Source of the DNA: Neobacillus drentensis | Lineage (GTDB): Bacteria > Bacillota > Bacilli > Bacillales > Cytobacillaceae | Reading direction: 5' to 3' | DNA: 64,000 nt | Assembly (NCBI RefSeq): GCF_021560175.1 | Contig: NZ_CP091110.1 | Span: forward strand, 2,222,001 to 2,286,000 | Part shown: positions 53,529 through 62,991 of the stretch, piece after piece | Layout: each line of letters begins with the position of its first letter | How positions within the stretch are numbered: position 1 is the stretch's first letter | Translations under genes and position numbers: made by a program | The notes under the pieces: model-generated | Database searches by the model: none | What the model was told of the DNA's origin: nothing | The model's input: the letters and a program-made list of their open reading frames with translations, nothing else

Positions 53529-54938
53529 ATGCAAGACACAAAAACCTTACGTGAGATCAAATTACCTCGTTTGTCTGATGCGGATGAAGAAAGTCTTATT
53601 ACCTTTTGGCATAAATCAGAAGGGGACTTTGTAAAAAAAGGAGAGGTTCTGGTTGAGGTTCAGACCGAAAAGGCTGTTTCGGAAATCGAATCCGATACGG
53701 ATGGTGTCATTGTTACCATCCACAAAAAAAGAGGGGAAGTGATATCAGTTGGTGATGCCCTTGTTAGCATAGCGGAAGAAGATGGAGATATACCTAATTC
53801 TATTAAAAAACAATCCAGCTCTACTTCTATAGAAATTAAAAATGAAAACCAGCAAACTCATAAATCATTTGTTAAGGCATCTCCAAGAGTACGTAAAATG
53901 GCAAAAGATTTAGGGGTTGATTTAGCTGCTGTTTCTGGATCAGGTAAAAAGGGGGAAATATCGGTCGAAGATGTACAAAAAGCTGCAAACGGACAACTTA
54001 GTATTGAAAGGCCTCATGTAAATCCTTTAAGTGAGAAACCCAGGGTAATCGCATCCCCTTCTGTAAGAAAGCTAGCCAGGGAGAAAGGGATAAATCTTGA
54101 AGAATTACATGAAAAAATAAATCGGAAAATTCAACGTGAAGATGTTTTAAGTTTTGCCGGAGAACAGGAACAGGATAAGAATGTGGTGAAGGAAGAAAAA
54201 GCTCCTGCCGAGAAAATGCCATCTGAGACCCTTCATGAAGTTGAAATAGTAAAACTTGGGGGGATTCGTAAAGCAATTGCCAAAGCAATGACACATTCAA
54301 AACAAACGATTCCTCATGTCACCCATTTTGCTGAGGCGGATGTTACAGCGTTGGTGCTTCATAGAGACAGGTTAAAAGAAATCGCGAAGTCAAAGCAAAT
54401 TAAACTAACATTCCTTCCCTATGTCATAAAAGCTCTGATAAGTGCTTTAAAAGGTTTTAAAGAATTAAATGCATTCATAGATGAAGCGGAAGAGAACATT
54501 TATTATAAAAAGTTTTATAATATTGGAATCGCTGTTCAAACAACTAATGGTCTAATTGTCCCTGTTATTAAGAATGCAGACCAGAAAAATATCTCAGGAC
54601 TCGCAAAAGAAATTGAATTACTGACAAATACTGCTAGAGAAAACAAATTAACGATGGAGCAAATAAAAGAGGGGACTTGTACGATTTCAAACATCGGCTC
54701 GGCTGGTGGACAATGGTTTACCCCGATTATAAACCATCCTGAAACCTCGATCCTGGGATTTGGTGAAATTATCGAAAAACCGGTCGTTAGAAATGGTGAA
54801 ATTACAATTGGAAAGACACTCCCTCTTTCCCTCAGCTATGATCATCGTGTCATTGATGGGGTCATCGCCCAAAATGCATTAAACCAGATAAAAAAATTAT
54901 TAGAGGACCCTGAACTTCTTTTATTGGAATTAGAATAA
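53529..54938 (+). CDS. acoC: dihydrolipoamide acetyltransferase E2 of acetoin dehydrogenase, with two peripheral-subunit-binding domains
   Basis: A 469-residue E2 core subunit that takes the acetyl group from E1 on its lipoyl arm and gives it to CoA. The lipoyl domain is residues about 5-80 (lipoyl Lys in QTEKAVSEIE). A linker leads to two consecutive E3/E1-binding domains (ASPRVRKMAKDLGVDLAAV and ASPSVRKLAREKGINLEEL, about 118-155 and 178-215). The catalytic domain is about 240-469, with SYDHRVIDGV. ATG 53529 follows TAGGAGGG. Having two binding domains is unusual. No E3 (acoL) gene follows. Confidence 0.9.
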   Translation: MQDTKTLREIKLPRLSDADEESLITFWHKSEGDFVKKGEVLVEVQTEKAVSEIESDTDGVIVTIHKKRGEVISVGDALVSIAEEDGDIPNSIKKQSSSTSIEIKNENQQTHKSFVKASPRVRKMAKDLGVDLAAVSGSGKKGEISVEDVQKAANGQLSIERPHVNPLSEKPRVIASPSVRKLAREKGINLEELHEKINRKIQREDVLSFAGEQEQDKNVVKEEKAPAEKMPSETLHEVEIVKLGGIRKAIAKAMTHSKQTIPHVTHFAEADVTALVLHRDRLKEIAKSKQIKLTFLPYVIKALISALKGFKELNAFIDEAEENIYYKKFYNIGIAVQTTNGLIVPVIKNADQKNISGLAKEIELLTNTARENKLTMEQIKEGTCTISNIGSAGGQWFTPIINHPETSILGFGEIIEKPVVRNGEITIGKTLPLSLSYDHRVIDGVIAQNALNQIKKLLEDPELLLLELE

Positions 54939-54954
54939 AATAATCTTAAATGTG

Positions 54955-54985
54955 AAAAGACTTAACCCCCGTGGTTAAGTCTTTT
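54955..54985 (+). terminator. terminator of the aco operon
   Basis: Stem GAAAAGACTTAACC/GGTTAAGTCTTTT with a 4-6-nt loop, the T tract being part of the 3' arm. Confidence 0.83.
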
Positions 54986-55128
54986 GCGTATAGTAACGTT
55001 ATTCTATTAAAAGTCAGCGATATATCCTTTCCTTAATATTTTTTCCATCGAAACGGATTATCCTTTTAATCCGTTTGTTTCGATAGATACTAATATGAAG
55101 TTGTGGAATCCATCATGGACAAACCTAT

Positions 55129-55827
55129 TCACCACCCCCTCTTGATTAAGATTGTTTGGTTCTGATCACCCGGACCGATAAAATCTAATGCGGCAGGAGA
55201 AAATACGGCAACTTTTCTTTTAACTCCCTCCAATAGAATTCGGATTGGCTCTCTAACTAGTTGATCCTGAAAGAGATGGCCTCCTGAGATCATTATCTGT
55301 TTGGCTCTCCTAGCTAAGCCAGTCTTAATTATTTTACGTTCCATGATAGAGTTGACCGTTTCGACCGCTTTCTCTTTATGATGCATTGAATCTTTCACTG
55401 GCTGTAATCCTTCTGCTTCAACTGAAGCAACTAAACCAATTTCACGATTATTTAATACTAGGACGAAGTTATACCCTGTGTCCGTTTTCTTTTGGACAAT
55501 TTCTACTTCATCCGTAATAACCGTGACAAATTCATCAGGTTCTTTCAAGTGTGAGTCTTGAGAATTCTCTTTTTGCTTGATGACTCGGTAAGATGCTTTT
55601 GCTCCAATTCCTTCAGCTGTGAAGTCGAACGGTTTTATACTTTGAGTGCGGACAAAGTATAATTGATTCAGCTTTTCTTTACTGTCTAATTGGACACATA
55701 AAGCAACATCCTCTTTCACCGCCTTTCCCTCACCGTTCGAGAGCATGGGGACATTCATTTTCATTCCTGGAAATTGAACGAAGATGTAGCTAAAGTTTTT
55801 CTTAGGCAGTACATCTGAAAGTCTCAT
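55129..55827 (-). CDS. unrecognised 232-residue cytoplasmic protein
   Basis: Starts MRLSDVLPKKNFSYIFVQFP at ATG 55827, preceded by AGAAAGGTTGTGAG. The frame is open for 20 more residues upstream, but without a ribosome site. It is soluble, rich in Lys, Val and Glu, with no signal peptide, membrane helix, metal motif or cysteine cluster apart from one Cys. A patterned region (TVITDEVEIVQKKTDTGYNFVLVLNNREIG) looks like beta strands. It is a single gene, divergent from threonine synthase with a 354-bp gap. I do not recognise the family and assign no function. Confidence 0.65.
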   Translation of the reverse strand: MRLSDVLPKKNFSYIFVQFPGMKMNVPMLSNGEGKAVKEDVALCVQLDSKEKLNQLYFVRTQSIKPFDFTAEGIGAKASYRVIKQKENSQDSHLKEPDEFVTVITDEVEIVQKKTDTGYNFVLVLNNREIGLVASVEAEGLQPVKDSMHHKEKAVETVNSIMERKIIKTGLARRAKQIMISGGHLFQDQLVREPIRILLEGVKRKVAVFSPAALDFIGPGDQNQTILIKRGW

Positions 55828-56181
55828 AAACTCACAACCTTTCTGATTTGTTTCAAGGTTATTTTCCTTGTAAAAGTATAATTCCATATAAAATCTTTTC
55901 TTCCTGTATGGGTATGAAGAGTTTTCATCGTCACTTTCTTATGAAATGTGAGGGTTCCTCCTATTTGTTGAGTAATTATGAGGAAATCTACTATCGAAAA
56001 ATGTAAATCGTCAAAAAATTTTCTATCTAAAACAAAATTTATAGACTATTCGCTAAATTATGTATTAAAATAAACGTTATATATTTTAATTCAAAAAAAG
56101 AATATAGTAATCTTATGATATAAAAATTGAACAAGTATGATAATCAAGACTTACAACTTTAATATAAACCTGGAGGGCGCT
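55828..56181. other. 354-bp AT-rich divergent intergenic region
   Basis: Lies between the unrecognised gene and thrC. I looked for a T-box (amino-acid tRNA-sensing leader) and a CodY box, both plausible for thrC, and saw no T-box GGTGG core, no terminator and only a poor CodY-like AATTTTC. It presumably holds the two promoters. Confidence 0.5.
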
Positions 56182-57585
56182 ATGAACTTTGTTAGTACAC
56201 GAGGAAAAGTAAATAAAATTGGATTTATTGAGACAGTCTTAATGGGACTGGCAAATGATGGGGGACTATTAGTACCGGAGAACATCCCGCATATTCCTGC
56301 CGAAAAGTTAGAAGCAATGTCAAAGTTAACGTATCAAGAATTGGCCTACGAAATTTTTTCCTATTATGTGGATGGTGAAATTCCAGGCAATGAGCTAAAG
56401 GCATTAATCGAGAAAAGCTATGCTACCTTCCGCCACCCGGAAGTAACGCCCGTACAAAAAGTAAAAGATAATCTGTATGTGCTGGAACTGTTCCATGGTC
56501 CAACCTTTGCTTTTAAAGATATTGCACTGCAATTTTTAGGGAATTTATATTCCTATGTATCAAAGAAAACAGGTGAAACGATTCATATTCTCGGAGCAAC
56601 TTCTGGTGATACGGGTGCATCTGCCATTGAAGGTGTTAGAGGAAAAGAAGGCATTCGCATTTGTATCTTGCATCCGCATGGAAAAGTAAGTAAGGTACAA
56701 GAATTGCAGATGACGACTGTTGCGGATAAAAGTGTGTTGAATTTAGCCATAAAAGGAACATTTGATGATGGTCAGAGAATCATTAAGGAATTGTTCGCAG
56801 ATGTAGACCTTAAAAACAAGTATCATCTTCGCGCGATTAATTCTATTAACTTTGTACGTATCCTGGCGCAAACCGTTTATTATTTTTATGCGTATTTCCA
56901 AGTGAAAAAAGAGAATGACCTTATGAATGTTAACTTTAGCGTACCGACAGGAAACTTTGGTGATATCTTTGCTGGTTATCTTGCTAAGAAAATGGGTCTT
57001 CCTGTAGGTAAACTGATTGTCGCAACCAATGAGAATAATATATTAGAAAGCTTTATCCAGGATGGTGTGTACATGCCTGGTGAATTCCGAAGTACCTACA
57101 GCCCTTCGATGGATATCCAAGTAGCCAGCAATTTTGAGCGGTACCTGTACTACTTGCTTGGCGAAGATCCACAAGCAGTGTCCGACTTAATGGCCAAATT
57201 TAAGGCAGAAGGAAAAATTGTTGTGAACGAAGAACAGCTCCAACAGGTTCAAAAGGATTTTGCAGCACATGGAGTGGAAGGGGAAGAATGTTTGCAGACG
57301 ATCAGTAAATATTATAATGAAACAAGTTATTTATTAGATCCACACACTGCCTGCGGTGTCGCTGCTTACGAAAAATGTAATCATTCGAATGAGGTGTGTG
57401 TAACACTGGCAACAGCCCATCCGGCGAAGTTTAATGAATCGATTGAGCTTTGTGATATTAAGCAGACATACCCTGAGGAAATCAATCAATTGTTTAATAA
57501 ACCACAGTATTTAGAAGTGGTTGAAGCGGATAATAATGAAGTGGTTCGCAATTTAGAAAAGCTTTTTAGTTTTTCTGCTAACTAA
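56182..57585 (+). CDS. thrC: threonine synthase
   Basis: A 467-residue PLP enzyme that converts O-phospho-homoserine to threonine. It begins with the long-type N-terminal domain MNFVSTRGKVNKIGFIETVLMGLANDGGLLVPE. The PLP Lys is in GPTFAFKDIALQFLGNL and the phosphate loop in ILGATSGDTGASAIEGVRG. The length places it in the fungal/E. coli-like long class, not the 350-residue ThrC of B. subtilis. ATG 56182 follows CTGGAGGGCGC. It is isolated from hom and thrB, and no amino-acid leader was seen. Confidence 0.93.
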   Translation: MNFVSTRGKVNKIGFIETVLMGLANDGGLLVPENIPHIPAEKLEAMSKLTYQELAYEIFSYYVDGEIPGNELKALIEKSYATFRHPEVTPVQKVKDNLYVLELFHGPTFAFKDIALQFLGNLYSYVSKKTGETIHILGATSGDTGASAIEGVRGKEGIRICILHPHGKVSKVQELQMTTVADKSVLNLAIKGTFDDGQRIIKELFADVDLKNKYHLRAINSINFVRILAQTVYYFYAYFQVKKENDLMNVNFSVPTGNFGDIFAGYLAKKMGLPVGKLIVATNENNILESFIQDGVYMPGEFRSTYSPSMDIQVASNFERYLYYLLGEDPQAVSDLMAKFKAEGKIVVNEEQLQQVQKDFAAHGVEGEECLQTISKYYNETSYLLDPHTACGVAAYEKCNHSNEVCVTLATAHPAKFNESIELCDIKQTYPEEINQLFNKPQYLEVVEADNNEVVRNLEKLFSFSAN

Positions 57586-57604
57586 ATTTTATATAAAGTC
57601 GATG

Positions 57605-57638
57605 AAAAGGAGTAAGAGTTTTACTCCTTTTTAATTTT
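57605..57638 (+). terminator. terminator of thrC
   Basis: Perfect 11-bp stem AAAAGGAGTAA/TTACTCCTTTT with a 5-nt loop, then TTAATTTT. Confidence 0.85.
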
Positions 57639-57688
57639 GATATAATTAATTTTGTACTTACTATCCTCTTAGAAAAGGAAAGAGCGCT

Positions 57689-59494
57689 ATGTTGAAAATT
57701 ACACGGCTCCCTATAAGGATACGGAATTTCCAGCAAAAAATTCTTCGTAAACTTGCGGGAAATATCCGCTATAAATTAATGTTCCTGCTGTTATCTGTCA
57801 TGATCGTCCCATTACTGATCCTCATTATTTTTTCAATCAATGTATCGCAACGAAATTATGAAAAAGAAATCATCAGTTCAAATGAGTCAAGGATCGTTTT
57901 AGCTGGAAAGTATGTAGATGAAAAATTAAAAGAAAGTGACAAAATCCTTTTTTCTAGTTTACTTGACGAAAAATTAATACCCAGTATAAGTCAAACCAGT
58001 GATGAAACTACTCCATTAAATTTTAGTACACTAAACTACATAAAAGACAAATTATATTCCATTTATTATCGAAATGAAAACCTTGATCGTTTTTCCATCT
58101 ATTCCAAAGAAAAAGGCACCGTTTATTCTTTGACAGCAGAAGATTTCAAAGTTTCAAAGATAGCCAATCTTTCGGGAACCAACTGGGCTAAATTAGGTGT
58201 CAATCCCCATTATATTTTTGATAGTAAAAATTCAAAACAAAGTTTTTCACTAACAAGAAGTATTATTCGGTTTGAGGACCGAAAAATAGTGGGCGGGGTA
58301 TCCATTGATGTGAATTGGAATGTGGTCGACAATGTCATTGAGATGCTGGAATCAGAAAAAGAAAGCTCTGTTTATCTACTAAATAACAGAGGGCAAATCA
58401 TATACAATCCAAACCATACTAAAACTCCATCCGTTGATTTCCAAAAAATAATAAAGCAAATCAACAATAGTAAGAAGGATGTTTACTATCTTAATGATAA
58501 AAGTGGATATATTTTCTTTCAAAAGGCATTTAACCAAAAAGTGGTCATTGTGAAAGTTATCCCTAAAACACTCATCATGAATGGTGTAACGAAGACATTG
58601 ATCTACGCCATTATCATCGGTGTTTTTTCTATCATTCTAACCATATTTTTATCTATTATTATTTCTTTAAGAACGACAAAACCCATTATTCATTTAGTGG
58701 ATGCGATGCAAAAAGTGGAAGAAAACAACTTTGATGTAAGAATTGAAACCGAACGATCTGATGAGATTGGCCTGCTTGAAAAAAGATTTACATCTATGGT
58801 TTATCAAATAAATGAATTGATAGAAAAAGAATACAAAAGTGAAATTGCTACAAAAGAGGCTCAATTTAAGGCACTGCAAGCACAAATCAATCCTCATTTT
58901 TTATACAATACCCTTCAGTTAGTTGGGGGAATGGCAGTCGCTCATAATGCTGAGCGGATATATAGGGTGATAAGTGCACTAAGTGATATGTTCCGCTATA
59001 TTACAGGGAAGCAAGGAGACATGGTTAAGATCGAAGATGAAATCGAACATATAAAAAATTACCTCTATATTCAAAATCAACGTTTTGATGGAAAAATAGA
59101 AACGGATATTTATATAGAAGAAGGTACTGAAAGGTACGAAATTCCTATGTTAACGATACAGCCTTTGGTAGAGAATGCATTTAATCATGGGTTTGAACAA
59201 AAAGTGGGTCTATGGAAACTCACTGTAGAGGTGCAGAAAGTCTTTGATGATATTGAGATAACCATTACAGACAATGGCGTAGGAATACCTGAGGAGAAAC
59301 TGAGAACACTCATAAGTCAAATTAACGATATATCGCAGCCCTTGAATACTAAAGGAAGTATTGGAATTAAAAATGTCGCCGCTAGAATTGGATTGTACTT
59401 TGGTAAAGAATACGGTCTTGATATCTCAAGCGGAGTGGATCATGGAACACAAATTGTAATTACAATCCCTGCAAGGATGCTATTGGAGGTATAA
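57689..59494 (+). CDS. YesM-type sensor histidine kinase
   Basis: A 601-residue membrane sensor. TM1 is about residues 35-56 (YKLMFLLLSVMIVPLLILIIFSI), an extracellular Cache-like domain runs about 57-300, and TM2 is about 305-328. A HAMP domain covers about 330-380 (RTTKPIIHLVDAMQKVEENNFDVRIE). The His_kinase domain (PF06580) has the phosphorylated His403 in QINPHFLYNTLQ. The ATPase domain has PLVENAFNHGF and ITDNGVGIP. It is followed at once by an AraC-type response regulator and a sugar ABC transporter, so it probably senses an oligosaccharide outside the cell. AAAGGAAAG lies upstream. Confidence 0.93.
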   Translation: MLKITRLPIRIRNFQQKILRKLAGNIRYKLMFLLLSVMIVPLLILIIFSINVSQRNYEKEIISSNESRIVLAGKYVDEKLKESDKILFSSLLDEKLIPSISQTSDETTPLNFSTLNYIKDKLYSIYYRNENLDRFSIYSKEKGTVYSLTAEDFKVSKIANLSGTNWAKLGVNPHYIFDSKNSKQSFSLTRSIIRFEDRKIVGGVSIDVNWNVVDNVIEMLESEKESSVYLLNNRGQIIYNPNHTKTPSVDFQKIIKQINNSKKDVYYLNDKSGYIFFQKAFNQKVVIVKVIPKTLIMNGVTKTLIYAIIIGVFSIILTIFLSIIISLRTTKPIIHLVDAMQKVEENNFDVRIETERSDEIGLLEKRFTSMVYQINELIEKEYKSEIATKEAQFKALQAQINPHFLYNTLQLVGGMAVAHNAERIYRVISALSDMFRYITGKQGDMVKIEDEIEHIKNYLYIQNQRFDGKIETDIYIEEGTERYEIPMLTIQPLVENAFNHGFEQKVGLWKLTVEVQKVFDDIEITITDNGVGIPEEKLRTLISQINDISQPLNTKGSIGIKNVAARIGLYFGKEYGLDISSGVDHGTQIVITIPARMLLEV

Positions 59495-59495
59495 C

Positions 59496-60563
59496 ATGAT
59501 AAAAACATTACTTGTTGACGATGAAAAATGGACAAGAGAGACGATTAAACAGTTTGGAAAATGGCAGGAATATGGCATTGAAGCCATTGAGGAGGCTGCT
59601 GATGGACAAGAGGGGTTAAAATTAATCGAACAATGGTCCCCGGACATTGTGATTACCGACATGAAAATGCCTGGTGTGGACGGCATGGAATTACTTCGGA
59701 TTGTAGCTGAACGTTTCCCTCAGATTAAGTTGATCGTAGCCAGCGGCTATGATGACTTTCATTATATGCGCCAGGCGATTCGCTCAAAAGCCAATGAGTA
59801 TCTGCTTAAACCAATCAATGCAAACGAATTAAACCTAACTTTAGAAAAATGTGTAAAAGAGATTCACCATCAATCCAGGCAGCAGTTAACGCCTTTTTCT
59901 TTTTTAAATAAAGATATCTCTACGTTACTAATGGATTATAAAAAACCTATCATCTCTTTTTTGGATGAATTAAATACAGAGGGCTTTGAAAATGCCATGG
60001 AGCGTTTTTTTAATGAATTAAAGGAAGTCGATGGGATTGACAACCATGCTCTAGCTAAAATTGAACACGAGTTTATTCTGATTTTAGAAGCGCAAATGAT
60101 TAAAAATGATTGCAATGTCCAAGAAGTGTATAAAAATGAAGAATTAAGCTATGATAGCGGCTTGTCCCTTGAGTTAATCATGAAGAAACATCAAGATCTA
60201 GGGAAGCGTTATGTGGAATATATGCTCCAGGTTAAGAAACGAAAGGGCAGAGTAGATCTCCAAGAAATAAAAGAATACATAGAACGGAATTTTACAGAAT
60301 CCCATCTTTCTTTGGATGTATTAGCCAACAAGTTTTTCGTTAGTAAAGAATACTTAAGCAAAGCATTTAAAGCTATGTACGAATGTAATATCACAGAGTA
60401 TATTGTCAGCAGACGAATGGAATATGCGAAAAAATTAATTGAAGCAAATGAACTTCAAATTAAAAGCATTGCCCAAATGGCGGGGTATGAAGATCTGTCG
60501 TATTTTTATCGTGTTTTTAAAAAGTACTTTAAAATTTCTCCGGGAGAAATGAGGCAAGGTTAA
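59496..60563 (+). CDS. YesN-type response regulator with AraC DNA-binding domain
   Basis: A 355-residue regulator. The receiver domain (about 1-120) has the acidic pair DDE at 8-10, phosphorylated Asp55 in VITDMKMPGVDG and Lys in LLKPIN. A helical linker follows. The C-terminal AraC domain (about 255-352) has LSLDVLANKFFVSKEYLSKAFK and IKSIAQMAGYEDLSYFYRVFKKYF. It begins 1 bp after the kinase stop (TTGGAGGTATAAC is its ribosome site), so it is its partner. It should activate the ABC transporter and galactosidase genes downstream. Confidence 0.94.
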   Translation: MIKTLLVDDEKWTRETIKQFGKWQEYGIEAIEEAADGQEGLKLIEQWSPDIVITDMKMPGVDGMELLRIVAERFPQIKLIVASGYDDFHYMRQAIRSKANEYLLKPINANELNLTLEKCVKEIHHQSRQQLTPFSFLNKDISTLLMDYKKPIISFLDELNTEGFENAMERFFNELKEVDGIDNHALAKIEHEFILILEAQMIKNDCNVQEVYKNEELSYDSGLSLELIMKKHQDLGKRYVEYMLQVKKRKGRVDLQEIKEYIERNFTESHLSLDVLANKFFVSKEYLSKAFKAMYECNITEYIVSRRMEYAKKLIEANELQIKSIAQMAGYEDLSYFYRVFKKYFKISPGEMRQG

Positions 60564-60574
60564 AAAAGTCCAAA

Positions 60575-60588
60575 TGTAAGCGCTAATA
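60575..60588 (+). promoter_or_regulatory. near-perfect cre box upstream of the sugar ABC operon
   Basis: TGTAAGCGCTAATA has one mismatch (T for C near the 3' end) to the CcpA consensus. It lies 12 bp after the response regulator stop and upstream of the likely promoter (-10 TATGAT at 60619-60624). Confidence 0.68.
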
Positions 60589-60663
60589 TTTTCAATATTC
60601 GAATACGCGTGAAATGTTTATGATAAGAGTGTAAGTTAAAACTTTATCAGGGGGCCACAAAAG

Positions 60664-61944
60664 ATGAAGAAAGCGATTTCAACAGCACTTAGCTTGATTC
60701 TTGGGATTGGTTTGTTAGCAGGTTGTAGTTCAAATGATACTGCTTCAGGCCAAAATGACACAAAGGCGTCAAAACAAGTTGAACTTAAAGTTTTTATTGG
60801 ACAACCACGATTTAAGACACAATATGAAACGTATTTTGATCAGTTTGTCAAAAAGGAGAAACAGGATAAAAACATTGATGTCAAAATCAAATTGGAATTA
60901 CCAAATGTAAATCAGGCATCCCAGCTATTAAAAACAAGATTAGCTTCAGGTGATAGCCCCGATATTTTCAGTCTTCATGCGATAAATGATATCCCTCTTT
61001 TTAATAAGGCCGGTTATCTAGAAGATTTATCAAAGGAACCGTTTGCTGATAAGTTGTATGACACGGTTAAACCAGCTGTCACCACAACCGATGGTAAAGT
61101 CGTAGCAGTTCCATTAGAGACTCTTCAATGGGGATACTTATACAATAAGAAAATCTTTAGTGACTTAGGATTAAAATTACCACAGACGATGTCTGAAATG
61201 AAAGAAACGATTAAAGTATTAAAACAACATAAGATCACACCATTTTTACTAACTTATAAAGATGCATACATCCCGCAATTATTTTTACCACTTACTGTAG
61301 GTGGGGACGTCAGTACAACGACTCCAGACTTTATTAAGAGCATGAATGAAGGCAAAGGTTCGTTTAAAGATGTTAAAGACTTGTTTAATGTCATGGATTT
61401 AGTAAACTCCAATGGAACACCACGTGCCTTTGAAAATGGACAAGATCAAGGTGCTTCTGATTTTGCAAATGGCAAAGCTGCGATGTGGGTACAAGGACCA
61501 TGGATGGCAGATTCCATCGTAAGTGCGAATAAAGACTTTGAATTTGGGGTTGCACCACTGCCTATTAATGATGATCCAAAAGCAACTTTATTGAATTTGA
61601 GTACATCAACATCGCTTGCTGTTTCCAAAATGAGTAAAAACAAAGCAGTGGCAAAAGATCTCATTAATTATATCCTTGATGATAAAGATTCTAGTGATTT
61701 CTATAAAAGCCTTGGATTTAATCCAATCTCAAAAGTTCATACGTTTGCACCATTTCCATGGTTAAAAGAATCATCGGAGTATGTTTCAAAAGGAAGAGCT
61801 TATCAGGATCCTGCCATTCCATCTGCTGTGAAAGACGAGTCACAAAAATTATTCCAGAGTTATCTTGCAGGTGATGCATCCAAAGCTGAGGTCATCAAAG
61901 GGTTGGATCGAGCCTGGGATCAATTCAATAAAAACAATAAGTAA
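60664..61944 (+). CDS. sugar ABC transporter substrate-binding lipoprotein
   Basis: A 426-residue extracellular solute-binding protein of family 1. The lipoprotein signal is MKKAISTALSLILGIGLLAGC, with the lipobox LLAGC and acylated Cys21. Binding-protein features are RLASGDSPDIFSLHAIND, PLETLQWGYLYNKKIF, FANGKAAMWVQGPWMADSI and the C-terminal helical lobe. It delivers a sugar, probably a galactose-containing oligosaccharide given the GH42 gene, to the two permeases downstream. AGGGGGCCAC lies upstream. No ATPase subunit is in the window, so a shared MsmX-type ATPase is likely. Confidence 0.93.
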   Translation: MKKAISTALSLILGIGLLAGCSSNDTASGQNDTKASKQVELKVFIGQPRFKTQYETYFDQFVKKEKQDKNIDVKIKLELPNVNQASQLLKTRLASGDSPDIFSLHAINDIPLFNKAGYLEDLSKEPFADKLYDTVKPAVTTTDGKVVAVPLETLQWGYLYNKKIFSDLGLKLPQTMSEMKETIKVLKQHKITPFLLTYKDAYIPQLFLPLTVGGDVSTTTPDFIKSMNEGKGSFKDVKDLFNVMDLVNSNGTPRAFENGQDQGASDFANGKAAMWVQGPWMADSIVSANKDFEFGVAPLPINDDPKATLLNLSTSTSLAVSKMSKNKAVAKDLINYILDDKDSSDFYKSLGFNPISKVHTFAPFPWLKESSEYVSKGRAYQDPAIPSAVKDESQKLFQSYLAGDASKAEVIKGLDRAWDQFNKNNK

Positions 61945-61966
61945 TTTGATTATGATCAGACAACGA

Positions 61967-61997
61967 TAAAGGCAGCTCTACACAGCTGTCTTTATCA
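61967..61997 (+). other. intercistronic stem-loop after the binding-protein gene
   Basis: Thirteen-pair stem GATAAAGGCAGCT/AGCTGTCTTTATC (one wobble) with a short loop and no T tract. Hairpins in this position often protect the upstream mRNA so that binding protein is made in excess over permeases. Confidence 0.7.
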
Positions 61998-62031
61998 TTA
62001 TCAAAAATTAACTGTCAGTGGGGTGGGGGCA

Positions 62032-62991
62032 ATGCCACAGTTAGGAAAACAAAGCAATCAAATCGCTATCAACCAAGTTCAACCGAAAATAAGCTCTAAA
62101 AGCAGCTTAAGTTTGAAAAAACAAAAAGGTACTCTTAGTTTACTATTATTTGTTCTTCCGGCCTTTATCTTTTATTTTGTATTTTTATTGATTCCAACGA
62201 TTGGCGCAGGTTTTTATAGCTTTACCGATTGGAATGCCTTAGCGCAAACTTTTCATTTTGTTGGTTTTAGTAACTATATTGAAGCATTTAAAGATGACCC
62301 TGATTTTCGTCATTCCTTTTTCTTCACTTTAAAATATACGGCTTTCATGTTTGTTTTCCAGAATGTGATCGCGTTACTTCTAGCACTTTTTATTGAAACC
62401 AGGGTGAGGACGAAAGGCTTTTTTCGAACCCTATTCTTTATGCCAAATATGTTAAGTTTAATCATTAGTGCATTGATGTTTTCGTTTATTTTCTCGAATG
62501 TACTTCCTGAACTTTCGAAAAAAGCAATTTTTCATCTGCTAGACCAGCCATGGATTGGGGATGCAAAAGTTTCTTTCTATTCCATTCTTATCGTGTCATT
62601 GTGGCATGGTATTGGCTATATGATGGTCATTTATATGGCAGCACTGCAAGGTGTTCCATCACATCTTAAAGAGGCAGCCATGATTGATGGGGCAAATCCG
62701 TTTCAACGACTTATTCATATAACGATTCCAATGATTATGCACGCCATTACCATTTGTGCTTTCCTAACATTGAATGGTGCCTTTAAAGTGTTTGATGTTG
62801 TTTATGCACTCACTGCAGGCGGACCGGGGAGATCGACACAGGTGATGGCCCTAAATATTTATGAAGAGGCATTTTCCAATAATTTTAGATATGGTTATGC
62901 CAATGCAAAAGCAATGATACTCTTTCTCATTGTTCTAGTGATTACCTTGATCCAAGTGAAAGTGTTGAAAAAGAAAGAGGTGGAAGCATAA
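62032..62991 (+). CDS. sugar ABC transporter permease (MalF/LacF type)
   Basis: A 319-residue inner membrane protein with six main hydrophobic segments after a polar N-terminus of about 35 residues. The ATPase-contacting EAA loop is LKEAAMIDGANPFQRLIHITIPM. ALTAGGPGRSTQVMALNIYEEAF is typical of MalF-like permeases. ATG 62032 is chosen over GTG 62023, with GGGGTGGGGG upstream. Its stop overlaps the start of the next permease (TAATG), so the two are translationally coupled. Confidence 0.93.
   Translation: MPQLGKQSNQIAINQVQPKISSKSSLSLKKQKGTLSLLLFVLPAFIFYFVFLLIPTIGAGFYSFTDWNALAQTFHFVGFSNYIEAFKDDPDFRHSFFFTLKYTAFMFVFQNVIALLLALFIETRVRTKGFFRTLFFMPNMLSLIISALMFSFIFSNVLPELSKKAIFHLLDQPWIGDAKVSFYSILIVSLWHGIGYMMVIYMAALQGVPSHLKEAAMIDGANPFQRLIHITIPMIMHAITICAFLTLNGAFKVFDVVYALTAGGPGRSTQVMALNIYEEAFSNNFRYGYANAKAMILFLIVLVITLIQVKVLKKKEVEA

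Noticed and set aside
55828-56181. T-box or CodY control of thrC
   Set aside because: There is no T-box core, no specifier-like stem and no leader terminator. The CodY-like match is too poor to report as a feature.
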